From the NCBI GenBank assembly GCA_003175865.1, contig PSRF01000381.1, positions 1-8,745 on the forward strand: a stretch of 8,745 bases of DNA. Reading direction: 5' to 3'. Position 1 is the first letter of the stretch, and every line of letters begins with the position of its first letter. Position numbers and translations under genes: made by a program. Positions 1 to 7,500 of the stretch are shown here, in pieces. This DNA is from Blastocatellia bacterium. Its GTDB lineage: Bacteria; Acidobacteriota; Blastocatellia; Pyrinomonadales; Pyrinomonadaceae. A model generated the notes under the pieces. That model saw only the letters and a list, made by a program, of their open reading frames with translations, was not told the origin of the DNA and searched no databases.

Positions 1-638
1 GATTTTTCAAGCCCGAGATAGTTGTTGCCAATCACGCTGAGTCGGGAGAATCGCTGCGTAGTTCGCTTGGTGCGCGTCGTTTGGACAAAGTGTTGAGCAC
101 GATGAGGCCTGGTGATTACCTGTTCATTCAGTACGGACACAACGACGAAAAAGAGAAAGGTGAAGGCGTCGGTGCGTTCACAACGTACAAGGCCGACCTG
201 AAAAAGTTTGTCGCAGGCGCACGCGAACGCGGTGGATTTCCTGTACTGATCACACCAGTTCAGCGACGCACGTTTGATCAGAGTGGATATATCACAAACT
301 CGCATGGTGATTATCCGGAAGCAGTGCGACAAGTTGCGCGTGAGGAAAATGTTCCGCTGATCGATCTGAACGCAATGAGTAAGGCGTTTTATGAAGCGCT
401 TGGACCAGAGAAGTCAAAGCTGGCGTTCAAAGAGGGTGACGGCACGCATCACAACAACTATGGAAGTTATGAATTGGCGAAGTGCATGGTCGAAGGAATC
501 AAAGCGGCCCACTTGGATTTGACGAAGTATTTAACGACGGATGAACGTGCCTTCGATCCGCGTCAGCCTGACAGTTTGGAGAGTTTTAAGTTACCGCCCA
601 GTCCGGCATTCACAAACACCAAACCATTAGGAAACTAG
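1..638 (+). CDS. Rhamnogalacturonan acetylesterase-like SGNH/GDSL hydrolase, 3' part (5' end outside window)
   Basis: The reading frame is open from base 3 to the TAG at 636-638, giving 211 residues with no start of its own, so the gene enters from the left edge. The first residues (PEIVVANHAESGESLRS, then RLDKVL) match the block that follows the catalytic-serine region in rhamnogalacturonan acetylesterases. The GHND motif (SGNH block III, Asn at fragment residue 47) follows in FIQYGHNDEK. The Asp-x-x-His catalytic pair is D146 and H149 in DGTHHNNYG. The missing N-terminus should hold a signal peptide and the GDS nucleophile serine. The family removes acetyl esters from the rhamnogalacturonan I backbone of pectin, which suits the arabinofuranosidase downstream. 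The C-terminal Pro-rich tail ending in KPLGN is typical of the bacterial members I recall. A TTG at 81 could be read as a start, but the homologous sequence continues before it. Another SGNH carbohydrate esterase is possible; the family is firm, the exact substrate inferred. Confidence 0.88.
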   Translation, partial: FFKPEIVVANHAESGESLRSSLGARRLDKVLSTMRPGDYLFIQYGHNDEKEKGEGVGAFTTYKADLKKFVAGARERGGFPVLITPVQRRTFDQSGYITNSHGDYPEAVRQVAREENVPLIDLNAMSKAFYEALGPEKSKLAFKEGDGTHHNNYGSYELAKCMVEGIKAAHLDLTKYLTTDERAFDPRQPDSLESFKLPPSPAFTNTKPLGN

Positions 639-652
639 GCAGCGGGCGTCAT

Positions 653-763
653 GCAGGCGTTAGTGCTGGGAGCGCAGGCGTCCCCGACTGCCACAATCGC
701 TACACTCAACTGGCCAGAGATAGGTTCGCGCTTCGCGCTCATTTGCAGGCGAGGACGCCTGCG
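653..763. repeat. GCAGGCG-type palindromic intergenic repeat cluster
   Basis: Between the first two genes GCAGGCG occurs at 653-659, 674-680 and 745-751, and its complement CGCCTGC at 756-762. An 11-bp perfect inverted repeat joins CGCAGGCGTCC (673-683) with GGACGCCTGCG (753-763). The right part also folds by itself: GCAGGCG (745-751), loop AGGA, CGCCTGC (756-762), a 7-bp stem with a tetraloop. No T-run follows, so an intrinsic terminator is not supported. It resembles REP-type dispersed intergenic repeats; whether other copies exist in the genome cannot be seen here. Confidence 0.6.
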
Positions 764-795
764 TCCGAAAAGAGCAGTCGCGATTCGACAAAGTG

Positions 796-2352
796 ATGAC
801 TAAACACATGAAGCGGTTTTCGCTCGTAGTAATGTTGTTGACGTTGGGCGCAGTTGCGCATGCGAATGTCACTCTGCCAGACGTAATTAGCAGTTCAATG
901 GTCCTGCAACGCGAGCGTGCAGTACCGATCTGGGGACGAGCCGACGCAGGTGAAGTGGTCACTGTTCACTTCGGCACTCAGACGAAGAAAATCACTGCAG
1001 ACAAAGATGGGAAATGGATTGTTCATCTCGATCCATTGAGAGCCAATGCTTCGCCAGCGAGGCTGACGATCGAAGGGCACAACAAGATCGAAATCGAAGA
1101 CATCCTTGTTGGTGAAGTTTGGTTGGTTGCTGGTCAATCAAACATGCAGCGTCTGTTAAGCGAAACTGCGAATGGCGAGGCGGCTATCGCAGCCGCGAAT
1201 CATCCGCAAATTCGTCTCTTCAATGTCAGCCGGCAAGTTGCTTTCAAACACGCACCCCCGCCACTTGGAGATTGGCGAGCATGTACATCAGAGTCAGTGA
1301 AAGAATTTTCAGCTGCTGGTTATTACTTTGGAGTTGAGTTACAGAATGCGCTGAATGTTCCCGTTGGCCTGATTAACTCGTCTTACGGTGGTTCGCAAGC
1401 GGAAGCATGGACACCAGTTGAATATCTCTTGGCATCAACTGATTTGAAACCAACAGTCGAACGCACAAGAATCTGGGACGAAGAGCGACCGCGCGTAAAA
1501 GTTGAATACGACGAAGCGATCAGGAAGTGGCGCGAACAGTCTGACGCTGCAAAGACTGCCGGCGCTAAGCCGCAACCGTCACCGGCAGTTCCCGACGCAC
1601 TTCGTGAATACAGAATCGCAGCTTCGATTTACGACGGGATGATCGCACCGCTGATTCCGTTCTACATTCGTGGTGCGTTCTGGTATCAAGGCGAATCGAA
1701 CGAAACGCGAGCGCAACAATATGAAATTCTGTTGCCGACAATGATCAAAGCCTGGCGTGAACGTTGGGGCGAAGGTGATTTTCCGTTTGGCATTATTCAG
1801 TTGCCGAACTATCGCGATCCGAAAGACGAACCCGCCGATGAAGCGTGGAGTCATGTACGAGAAGCGCAGCGTTTGACTGCGAAGTCTCTGCCGAACACAG
1901 GATTGATCGTAACGATAGACATTGGAGAAGCACACGATATTCATCCCAGAAACAAACTCGACGTCGGCAAAAGAATGGCGAACTGGGCGCTTGCTGATGT
2001 TTACAAACAGGGCGTGAATAAAGCTGGACCCAACTTCGAAAGCGCGAATTCAAATGGCTCAGAGTTGCTGCTGACTTTCACTAATGTCGGAACAGGCCTG
2101 ACGGTACGCGGTGGCGGGAAACTGCATGAGTTTGCAATTGCTGGTGCGGATCAAAAATGGTACTGGGCCGACGCAGAGATCGTGGGAAGAAACCGTGTGA
2201 AGGTGTGGTCGTCAAAAGTGCCGAAACCAGTCGCCGTGCGATATGCATTCAACAACAACCCGAGGAATCCAAACTTGACGAACGGTTCTGGATTGCCTGC
2301 ATCGCCATTTCGCACTGACAACTTTCCTGGTCCAACGGATGGAAAGCGTTGA
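796..2352 (+). CDS. Sialate O-acetylesterase-family (SASA) secreted carbohydrate acetylesterase
   Basis: A 518-residue protein counted from the ATG at 796. GTG at 793 and ATG at 808 are alternative starts; none has a good Shine-Dalgarno sequence, and 808 gives the neatest leader. The N-terminus (KRFSLVVMLLTLGAVAHA, then NVTLP) is a signal peptide with an AHA cleavage site, so the protein is exported. Residues about 25-105 form the beta-rich N-terminal domain usual in the family (LPDVISSSMVLQR, VPIWGRA). The SASA hydrolase domain follows: GQSNM with nucleophile Ser115, SSYGGSQAEAW near 195, WYQGESN at 296-302, and the HDIHP motif with Asp381 and His383 completing the triad. Length and motif order match full-length family members. 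Despite the family name, substrates include acetylated plant polysaccharides; between a pectin acetylesterase-like gene and a GH51 gene, deacetylation of xylan or pectin is more likely than sialic acid work, but that is inferred from context. Confidence 0.88.
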   Translation: MTKHMKRFSLVVMLLTLGAVAHANVTLPDVISSSMVLQRERAVPIWGRADAGEVVTVHFGTQTKKITADKDGKWIVHLDPLRANASPARLTIEGHNKIEIEDILVGEVWLVAGQSNMQRLLSETANGEAAIAAANHPQIRLFNVSRQVAFKHAPPPLGDWRACTSESVKEFSAAGYYFGVELQNALNVPVGLINSSYGGSQAEAWTPVEYLLASTDLKPTVERTRIWDEERPRVKVEYDEAIRKWREQSDAAKTAGAKPQPSPAVPDALREYRIAASIYDGMIAPLIPFYIRGAFWYQGESNETRAQQYEILLPTMIKAWRERWGEGDFPFGIIQLPNYRDPKDEPADEAWSHVREAQRLTAKSLPNTGLIVTIDIGEAHDIHPRNKLDVGKRMANWALADVYKQGVNKAGPNFESANSNGSELLLTFTNVGTGLTVRGGGKLHEFAIAGADQKWYWADAEIVGRNRVKVWSSKVPKPVAVRYAFNNNPRNPNLTNGSGLPASPFRTDNFPGPTDGKR

Positions 2353-2355
2353 ATG

Positions 2356-2378
2356 CCACGGCCCTGTGCCGTGGTTTT
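2356..2378 (+). terminator. Putative intrinsic terminator after the SASA esterase gene
   Basis: Starting 3 nt after the TGA stop, CCACGGC (2356-2362), loop CCTGT, and GCCGTGG (2368-2374) form a perfect 7-bp GC-rich stem followed directly by TTTT (2375-2378). The shape is that of a short rho-independent terminator. The same palindrome recurs inverted at 2477-2495 without a T-run, so it may be a dispersed repeat that also serves as a terminator. Confidence 0.5.
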
Positions 2379-2420
2379 CACGTTACTCGCTAAGTGAAAG
2401 TCTATCGCCTCATGTTTTGC

Positions 2421-2437
2421 GCGCGAAAGGCGCGAAG
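2421..2437 (+). repeat. Short tandem GCGCGAARG repeat between the two CCACGGC palindromes
   Basis: GCGCGAAAG (2421-2429) is followed directly by GCGCGAAG (2430-2437) and then ACCAAAGGA. It sits in the centre of the inverted CCACGGC pair. It looks like the GCGAAGGCGCGAAG type of low-complexity dispersed repeat found in several environmental phyla. No function is visible. Confidence 0.35.
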
Positions 2438-2526
2438 ACCAAAGGAGTTTTTTCGGGTAGCAGCGAACGTAAACTTCCACGGCGCAAGGCCGTGGTATCC
2501 GCAGAACACAAGCTAACCTAAGTTTC

Positions 2527-2530
2527 GGAG
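2527..2530 (+). promoter_or_regulatory. Ribosome binding site of the GH51 gene
   Basis: GGAG lies 9 nt before the ATG at 2540. It supports this start, which also gives the RRDFM leader at the very N-terminus. Confidence 0.6.
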
Positions 2531-2539
2531 AACAACGGA

Positions 2540-4228
2540 ATGAAGCGACGTGATTTCATGCTTGGAGCTATGGCCGGTGGCGGTGCTCTGGTGATGAGTA
2601 AGACTTTCGCGACAGAAAAACTTCTGTCGTTCATGCCACGACCGCAGGCCGCGGATTCGCGCATCGAAATCTTAGCTGCCGAATCGATTGGCACAATCGC
2701 TCCAGAAATTTATGGTCACTTCACGGAACACCTCGGCGGTGTGATCTATGACGGTGTCTGGGTTGGTGAAGATTCGAAGATCCCAAATGTCGCTGGCATA
2801 AGAAAGTCGCTAATCGACGCACTCCTTAAAATTAAGCCGAGCGTTATTCGTTGGCCAGGCGGTTGTTTTGCTGACAGTTACAACTGGCGCAACGGAATTG
2901 GACCAAAGAACACGCGTCCGCGAACCACCAACTTCTGGGCGGGGGCCTCCGAATGGCCCAAAGGTGCTCCGAATGGTCCAGGGAAATACGAAACCAACCA
3001 GTTTGGCACTGACGACTTTCTGCGTTTCTGTAAGCTTACCGGAGCACAACCATACATTGCCGCTAACCTGAGGAGCTTGAACGCAAAGGACTTTTACGAA
3101 TGGGTGGAGTATTGCAACTCTCCTGCCGGTACAACGTCGCTCGCTGATCTGCGAGCAGTGAAAGGCGAGAAGGATGGCGCCAACGTACGCTTTTGGGGAA
3201 TTGGTAACGAATCGTGGGGCTGTGGCGGCAACTTTACTCCAGAAGAGTACGCAGCCGAGTATCGTCGCTTCACCGCATGGGTTCCGGGCTATGGGGTGAA
3301 CCTCGCTTTCGTTGGTGCTGGACCAAACGGCGGTGATCTCGATTGGACCAGGCGTTTCTTTACTAAACTCAACGAACGTCGTGCAATCGGTAGTATGTGG
3401 GGCTGGGCAATGCATCATTACTCCTGGAATGTTAGTGGTGGTCGCACAAATGATTGGCGAGAAGGAAAAGGCGATGCGGTGAACTACCAAGATGAGGAGT
3501 GGTACGAGTTACTGCATGAAGCTGATCGCGTCGACTCGATGATCTCAGATTGTTGGAACGTGATGGGCGAAATCGATCGCACGCATCGAGTGAAGCTCGT
3601 TGTTGACGAGTGGGGCGCCTGGTACAAACCCGGCAGTGAAGTAGATAACACGCATTTGCTTGGACAGCAGTCAACGATTCGGGACGCAGTTCTTGCCGGT
3701 CAAACCCTCGACACTTTTCATCGTCACGCAGACAAGGTAGGTATGGCTGCGATCGCGCAACTCGTCAATTGTTTGCAGTCGCTGTTTCTGGCCCACGAAG
3801 ACAAGTTTGTGTTGACGCCCACGTATCATGTTTTTGACATGTACTCAGTGCATCAGGGCAAGAAGGCGATTCGAACTGTGTTTTCGTCGCCGCGGCCGAG
3901 TTACACGAGAAGCGGGCAACCCGCAACGATTCGTGGCTTGAACGGATCGGCTTCGCTTGATGAGCGTCGACTTGTACTAACTGTAACGAACCCGGATCCG
4001 AAAGCCGCGCACGAAGCTGAGATCGCGTTGCGAGGTGCCACAGTACGAAGTGCAAAAGGTATGCGGTTGAGTTCGACTGACATTCATGCGCACAACAGCT
4101 TCGCAGAACCAAACAAGCTTGCTCCCCAGACGATCGATGTTCCTTTGTTGGCATCGCTACGCGGCAGTGGTTTATTACACACATTTCCGCCGGCGTCGGT
4201 GACCCGCATAGATCTGGAATTAGGTTGA
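2540..4228 (+). CDS. GH51 alpha-L-arabinofuranosidase with Tat-like signal peptide
   Basis: A 562-residue exo-acting retaining glycosidase that releases terminal alpha-L-arabinofuranosyl groups from arabinan, arabinoxylan or pectin side chains. The N-terminus reads MKRRDFMLGAMAGGGAL: twin arginines at 3-4, then Asp-Phe-Met and a Gly/Ala-rich hydrophobic stretch, as in Tat leaders, so the folded enzyme is probably exported to the periplasm or beyond. Family marks in order: IYGHFTEHLGGVIYDGVW near 57, VIRWPGGCFADSYNWRNGIG near 105-124, GIGNESWGCGG with acid/base Glu224, AMHHYSW near 291-297, and VVDEWGAWY with nucleophile Glu357. The (beta/alpha)8 barrel covers roughly 40-390; the rest is the beta-sandwich C-terminal domain, ending in VTRIDLELG. 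Both catalytic glutamates are present and nothing is truncated. The sugar specificity follows the family and is not proven by sequence. The gene is 187 nt after the SASA stop, behind a terminator-like hairpin, so it may have its own promoter. Confidence 0.95.
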   Translation: MKRRDFMLGAMAGGGALVMSKTFATEKLLSFMPRPQAADSRIEILAAESIGTIAPEIYGHFTEHLGGVIYDGVWVGEDSKIPNVAGIRKSLIDALLKIKPSVIRWPGGCFADSYNWRNGIGPKNTRPRTTNFWAGASEWPKGAPNGPGKYETNQFGTDDFLRFCKLTGAQPYIAANLRSLNAKDFYEWVEYCNSPAGTTSLADLRAVKGEKDGANVRFWGIGNESWGCGGNFTPEEYAAEYRRFTAWVPGYGVNLAFVGAGPNGGDLDWTRRFFTKLNERRAIGSMWGWAMHHYSWNVSGGRTNDWREGKGDAVNYQDEEWYELLHEADRVDSMISDCWNVMGEIDRTHRVKLVVDEWGAWYKPGSEVDNTHLLGQQSTIRDAVLAGQTLDTFHRHADKVGMAAIAQLVNCLQSLFLAHEDKFVLTPTYHVFDMYSVHQGKKAIRTVFSSPRPSYTRSGQPATIRGLNGSASLDERRLVLTVTNPDPKAAHEAEIALRGATVRSAKGMRLSSTDIHAHNSFAEPNKLAPQTIDVPLLASLRGSGLLHTFPPASVTRIDLELG

Positions 4229-4280
4229 CGATTTTGTTCATTGATGTCAGAGAAGGACGACCCCCTCGAGACGCTACTTC

Positions 4281-4316
4281 TCATTCACCCCAAGTTTTAA
4301 CTTGGGGGTCGAATGA
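4281..4316. repeat. Left outer palindrome P1 with extended arms
   Basis: Beyond the 9-bp arms CCCCAAGTT/AACTTGGGG (4288-4296 and 4299-4307), an outer 6-bp pair TCATTC (4281-4286) and GAATGA (4311-4316) closes the structure across a 1-nt/3-nt internal loop. This gives 15 paired positions in 36 nt. No T-run follows, so a simple terminator is not indicated. Confidence 0.6.
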
Positions 4317-4333
4317 TGCGCTCTGCAATCTGT

Positions 4334-4411
4334 GAACCGTTTCAACGGTTTGTCCGATTTTGGCGCGAACAGCTCCTGAGTGGAGTAGTTCAGAAACCGT
4401 TGAAACGGTTC
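4334..4411. repeat. Inner inverted pair of AACCGTT palindromes (P2, P2')
   Basis: GAACCGTTTCAACGGTTT at 4334-4351 recurs exactly, all 18 bases, on the opposite strand at 4394-4411. Each copy is a palindrome with 7-bp arms (AACCGTT, 2-nt spacer, AACGGTT). A 42-nt spacer separates the two copies. An RNA could form either two local hairpins or one long 18-bp stem. Confidence 0.7.
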
Positions 4412-4519
4412 TTATGGATCACACGCTGCGCCTACCCCAAGTTAAAACTTGGGGAGAATGAGAAGTTGGTTTCCAGCCAGTGCGGTTCGGCAAACTGAAA
4501 TATCTTTGCCACTGATTTC

Positions 4520-4538
4520 ATTCGCCCCCTTAGCGAAT
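4520..4538 (+). other. Small hairpin in the leader of the receptor gene
   Basis: ATTCGC (4520-4525), a 7-nt loop, and GCGAAT (4533-4538) form a perfect 6-bp stem 33 nt before the receptor start codon. It is too weak and too T-poor to be a confident terminator. A leader role is possible but unproven. Confidence 0.3.
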
Positions 4539-4557
4539 CCCTTTGCTGCAAAACTGA

Positions 4558-4563
4558 AAGGAG
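4558..4563 (+). promoter_or_regulatory. Ribosome binding site that sets the receptor start
   Basis: AAGGAG ends 8 nt before the ATG at 4572. A second AAGGAG at 4564-4569 is too close to be used. The site selects 4572 over upstream in-frame codons (the frame is open back to 4449), and the residues that follow form a clean signal peptide. Confidence 0.75.
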
Positions 4564-4571
4564 AAGGAGAC

Positions 4572-7500
4572 ATGCGACTTTTTCAAACTGTCGTAATCGT
4601 TCTCGTGTGCTCATTGGCGGTCCTGGGCCAGAGCAATAAAGGCGGCATCAGCGGAACCGTCTTTGATCAAAATGGCGCGGTTGTGCCAGGCGCCACCGTC
4701 ATCATCACCGACCTTGGCACTCAAAAGAGCATTACTCTGACAACTTCGTCGTCAGGGGCTTACTCGGCTTCATCGCTCGATCCTGTTGATTACAGTGTCA
4801 GGGTTGAAGCCACAGGGTTTAAGAAGGCCATCATCGAAAAGGTGAAAGTTGATACGGCCACTACCGCGGCGGTGAATGTCACACTTGAAACCGGTACTGT
4901 CGGCGAGACAGTCACGATCTCTTCCGAAGCTGCAGTCATTAATACCGAGTCAGCGACCACGACGCAGACCGTCACGGAACGCCAGATCCGCGACTTACCA
5001 TTGAACAATCGCAGCGTACTCGATCTCGCTGTGACTGCTCCGAACGTCTCTGGCGACGCCGGCAGCGAAGATCCTGGAGTTACGTCTGACCAACCGGTGC
5101 CGGGGTTCAACCTCAACTTGAATGGTGGCCGTTCCGGGAGCACAGCAATTCTTGCAGACGGTGTGAACAATACTGGCGTCGGTATCGCACGCGCCGTTGT
5201 TAGTTTCACTCCGGAAACTGTGCAGGAGTTTACAGTGCAGACGTCCGCGTATTCGGCTGAGTTCGGGTCAACAGGCGGCGGCGTAATCAATGCAACCACG
5301 AAATCAGGAACGAATGACTTCAATGGTGAAGCACTCTGGTATCACCGCAACCCTAAAACGAACGCATTGCCTTATCGCATCGGCAATGGACCACGGCCGG
5401 CAAACAATCTTCGCTACAACCAGGTTTCATTCACCGTCGGCGGTCCTGTGTTCCTGCCGCGGTTTGGTGAGGGCGGTAAGCACTTTTACGACGGACGCAA
5501 CAAGACATTCTTCTTCTTTGCATATGAACCACGATGGCGACGCGACTTTCTTTCTGTGACCACGTTACTGCCGTCAGCAGCTGAGCGTGCAGGTGATTTC
5601 ACAAACCTCGTACGCACGAGCAGTGGTTGGGTCCCGACGAGCATTGCGCAGAAGTACAACTTGACATCGACGGGTACCACAAACATCTTCCAGCAGTTCA
5701 ATCTTGTGAATGGTCGACTCGTGCCACTGCCACAGACGTGTACAGTAAATGGCGTGACGACCGCAACCTACTGCCAGTTTCCGGGTAACAAGATTCCAGC
5801 TAATATGATCGACCCAAAAGCGCTTGAAGTGTTGAAGTTTATGCCAACGCCAGGTGATTACTTCATCGACGATGCGGGATTGGTGCGAAACTACATCGTG
5901 CAGCGCTTCGTTACTCAGGACGAGACGCGTTACACGTTGCGCCTCGATCACAATTTTACTTCGAACGATCACGTTAACTTCCGGTATACGAAAACTCCCG
6001 CGGTCGGCATTCGCGGTTTTGGGAGCGACATAAACGGGAACACCGGAATCTACAGTGACGCCAAGCAGTACTTGCTTGCGTATAACAAAATGATTACGCC
6101 GACGCTCGTCAACGATCTGCGACTAAACTATACACGCGGCGTTTTCAGTGAAGACTTCTCGCCGGAGTTCTCAATTCAGGGCGGTCGCAATCTGGCGACG
6201 GAACTCGGGTTGCCGAGTTTAACCTCTGGTGGTATGCCGCTATTCCAAATCAGTGGTGACGGTAGCTACAACGCTTTCGCAGATGTTGGTTCATCGGGTT
6301 CGACGAACAATTTTAACGTTGAAGAGCGTTTCAATATTAACGACATCGTCTACTGGACCCACGGCAACAAGACGTGGAAGTTTGGCGTTGATCTCAGCTA
6401 TGCGCGATTGAATGTCATTCCATTCTTTGGTGCGTCTGGTGGCCGTTGGGAATTTCGTGTAGTCAACACGAGTGACAACCGCAGTACGGCAGTTGCGAAT
6501 GGAGGTAACAACCTGGCTAGTTTGCTGCTTGGTGTTCCAAATGCAGTACAGGTTCGTCCCCTACTAATCAATTACGATTATCGTTGGAAGAGTGGCGCCG
6601 CCTTTGTGCAGAACGATTGGAAGATCAAACCAAATCTGACACTCAACCTTGGGTTACGTTATGCACTTCAATATCCACGTACTGAGAAGAACAATCTTCA
6701 GGGAGTGTTTCGCCCTGATCTTGCAATCACTCAAACATTGACTGATGCACAACGACGCGCGACAGCAACTGGCCTCGGTGTCCCGACAAGTTCACCAATC
6801 CCTTCGTCTGTTCCAACAACCGTTCTGATTCCGCCGTTTGCGTTCTCGGGAAGAGGTGGTCGTTCTCGCTATCTAACGCCAGTCGACTATTGGGGGTTCG
6901 AACCGCGGTTTGGTTTCGCATGGAGCCCGCAAATTGGCTGGATGGAAAAGAAAAGCATGGTCATCCGAGGTGGGTACGGAATCTCACACGCAACTCTTAC
7001 TGGAAACAACCGCTTACCAAACCCGGATTTCGGCGCGTTCACCGCAGTATCAACAACGGCCACAGGATCAACTGTCGGAGGGACTGCAGATTCAACGCAG
7101 CCAGTCAGGTTAAGTGGCAATCCGCCACTCATCTCTGGTGGGTCGATAGACTCTGTTCTTGGTACGAACGCCGATGGTTTGGTCTATCTCAACAGTCTTG
7201 GTACTCCGGGATTTGCGATTTCAATTGAAGGCAGTGGCAAAGTGCCGACGAGCCAAAACTGGAATCTCTCGATTCAGATGGAGTTGTTCAAGAACACTAT
7301 TGTTGAGCTTGCTTACGTTGGTAATAAGGGCACACACCTTTATATGCCGTTGGTAAACATCAATCCAAAGGACATCAACTTCGTTGAGTCGCTTGAGGCT
7401 CAGAATCTAAACTCGGAAACAACGTTTCCCGATCCATTGCAGCGTCGAAACTTACTTGGTGCAGTTGTTACAATTCAGCGCAACAGCGTCACAGCGCCCT

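Larger units (their letters stand above)
2356..2495. repeat. Inverted pair of CCACGGC palindromes (BIME-like)
   Basis: The left copy is CCACGGCCCTGTGCCGTGG (2356-2374). The right copy (2477-2495), read on the - strand, is CCACGGCCTTGCGCCGTGG. The 19-mers share both 7-bp arms and differ at two loop positions (consensus CCACGGCCYTGYGCCGTGG), and the loops show that the two copies face each other. Weaker similarity continues inward: CACGTTACTCGCT after the left copy resembles TACGTTCGCTGCT next to the right copy on the other strand. The arrangement is like a bacterial interspersed mosaic element made of two inverted REP units. Confidence 0.6.
4276..4466. repeat. 191-bp composite inverted-repeat element of four nested palindromes
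   Basis: The ends 4276-4307 and 4435-4466 are inverted copies over 32 bp with one mismatch (A at 4287 against A at 4455, where the complement would be T). Each end contains a palindrome: CCCCAAGTT-TT-AACTTGGGG (4288-4307) and CCCCAAGTT-AA-AACTTGGGG (4435-4454). Inside lies a second inverted pair built on AACCGTT/AACGGTT (4334-4351 and 4394-4411). A small hairpin, CTCC-TGAGT-GGAG (4373-4385), is near the centre. The order is thus P1, P2, P2', P1'. All four cores read GTTTYAAC in the left-half orientation. No open frame of note and no obvious target-site duplication is seen at its edges. It fills most of the 343-nt gap between the GH51 and receptor genes; the rest (4229-4275 and 4467-4571) holds only a small hairpin and the ribosome binding site of the next gene. 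It could be a REP/BIME- or MITE-like element, or a structured 5' leader. Confidence 0.75.

Noticed and set aside
81..638. A complete short gene starting at the TTG at 81
   Set aside because: The frame is open to the left edge, and the residues before 81 match the SGNH esterase family, so the gene is partial rather than short.
2810..3490. A 226-codon antisense open frame within the GH51 gene
   Set aside because: It is the shadow of a strongly conserved coding region, has no recognisable protein features, and no ribosome binding site was evident.
4276..4466. A CRISPR array, because similar repeats recur at about 40-60 nt spacing
   Set aside because: The units alternate between two different palindromes in inverted order, with only two copies of each; no direct repeats with unique spacers and no cas genes.
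4276..4466. A classic insertion sequence defined by its 32-bp inverted ends
   Set aside because: Too short for a transposase, and no target-site duplication is seen at the edges; a non-autonomous element remains possible and is kept as a finding.
4313..4498. A 61-codon + strand frame in the gap before the receptor gene
   Set aside because: It runs across three of the four palindromes, and its translation has no recognisable features; it is explained by the repeat sequence.
4449..4571. A receptor start at TTG 4449 or other upstream in-frame codons
   Set aside because: That start lies inside the palindromic element and adds 41 residues unlike a leader; ATG 4572 has a well-spaced AAGGAG and a clear signal peptide.
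4467..4571. A sigma-70 type promoter for the receptor gene
   Set aside because: No -35/-10 pair with proper spacing could be picked convincingly by eye.
4790..5323. A 177-codon antisense open frame in the receptor gene
   Set aside because: Thr/Ser/Val-rich translation typical of the reverse strand of plug-domain coding sequence; no domain or leader.
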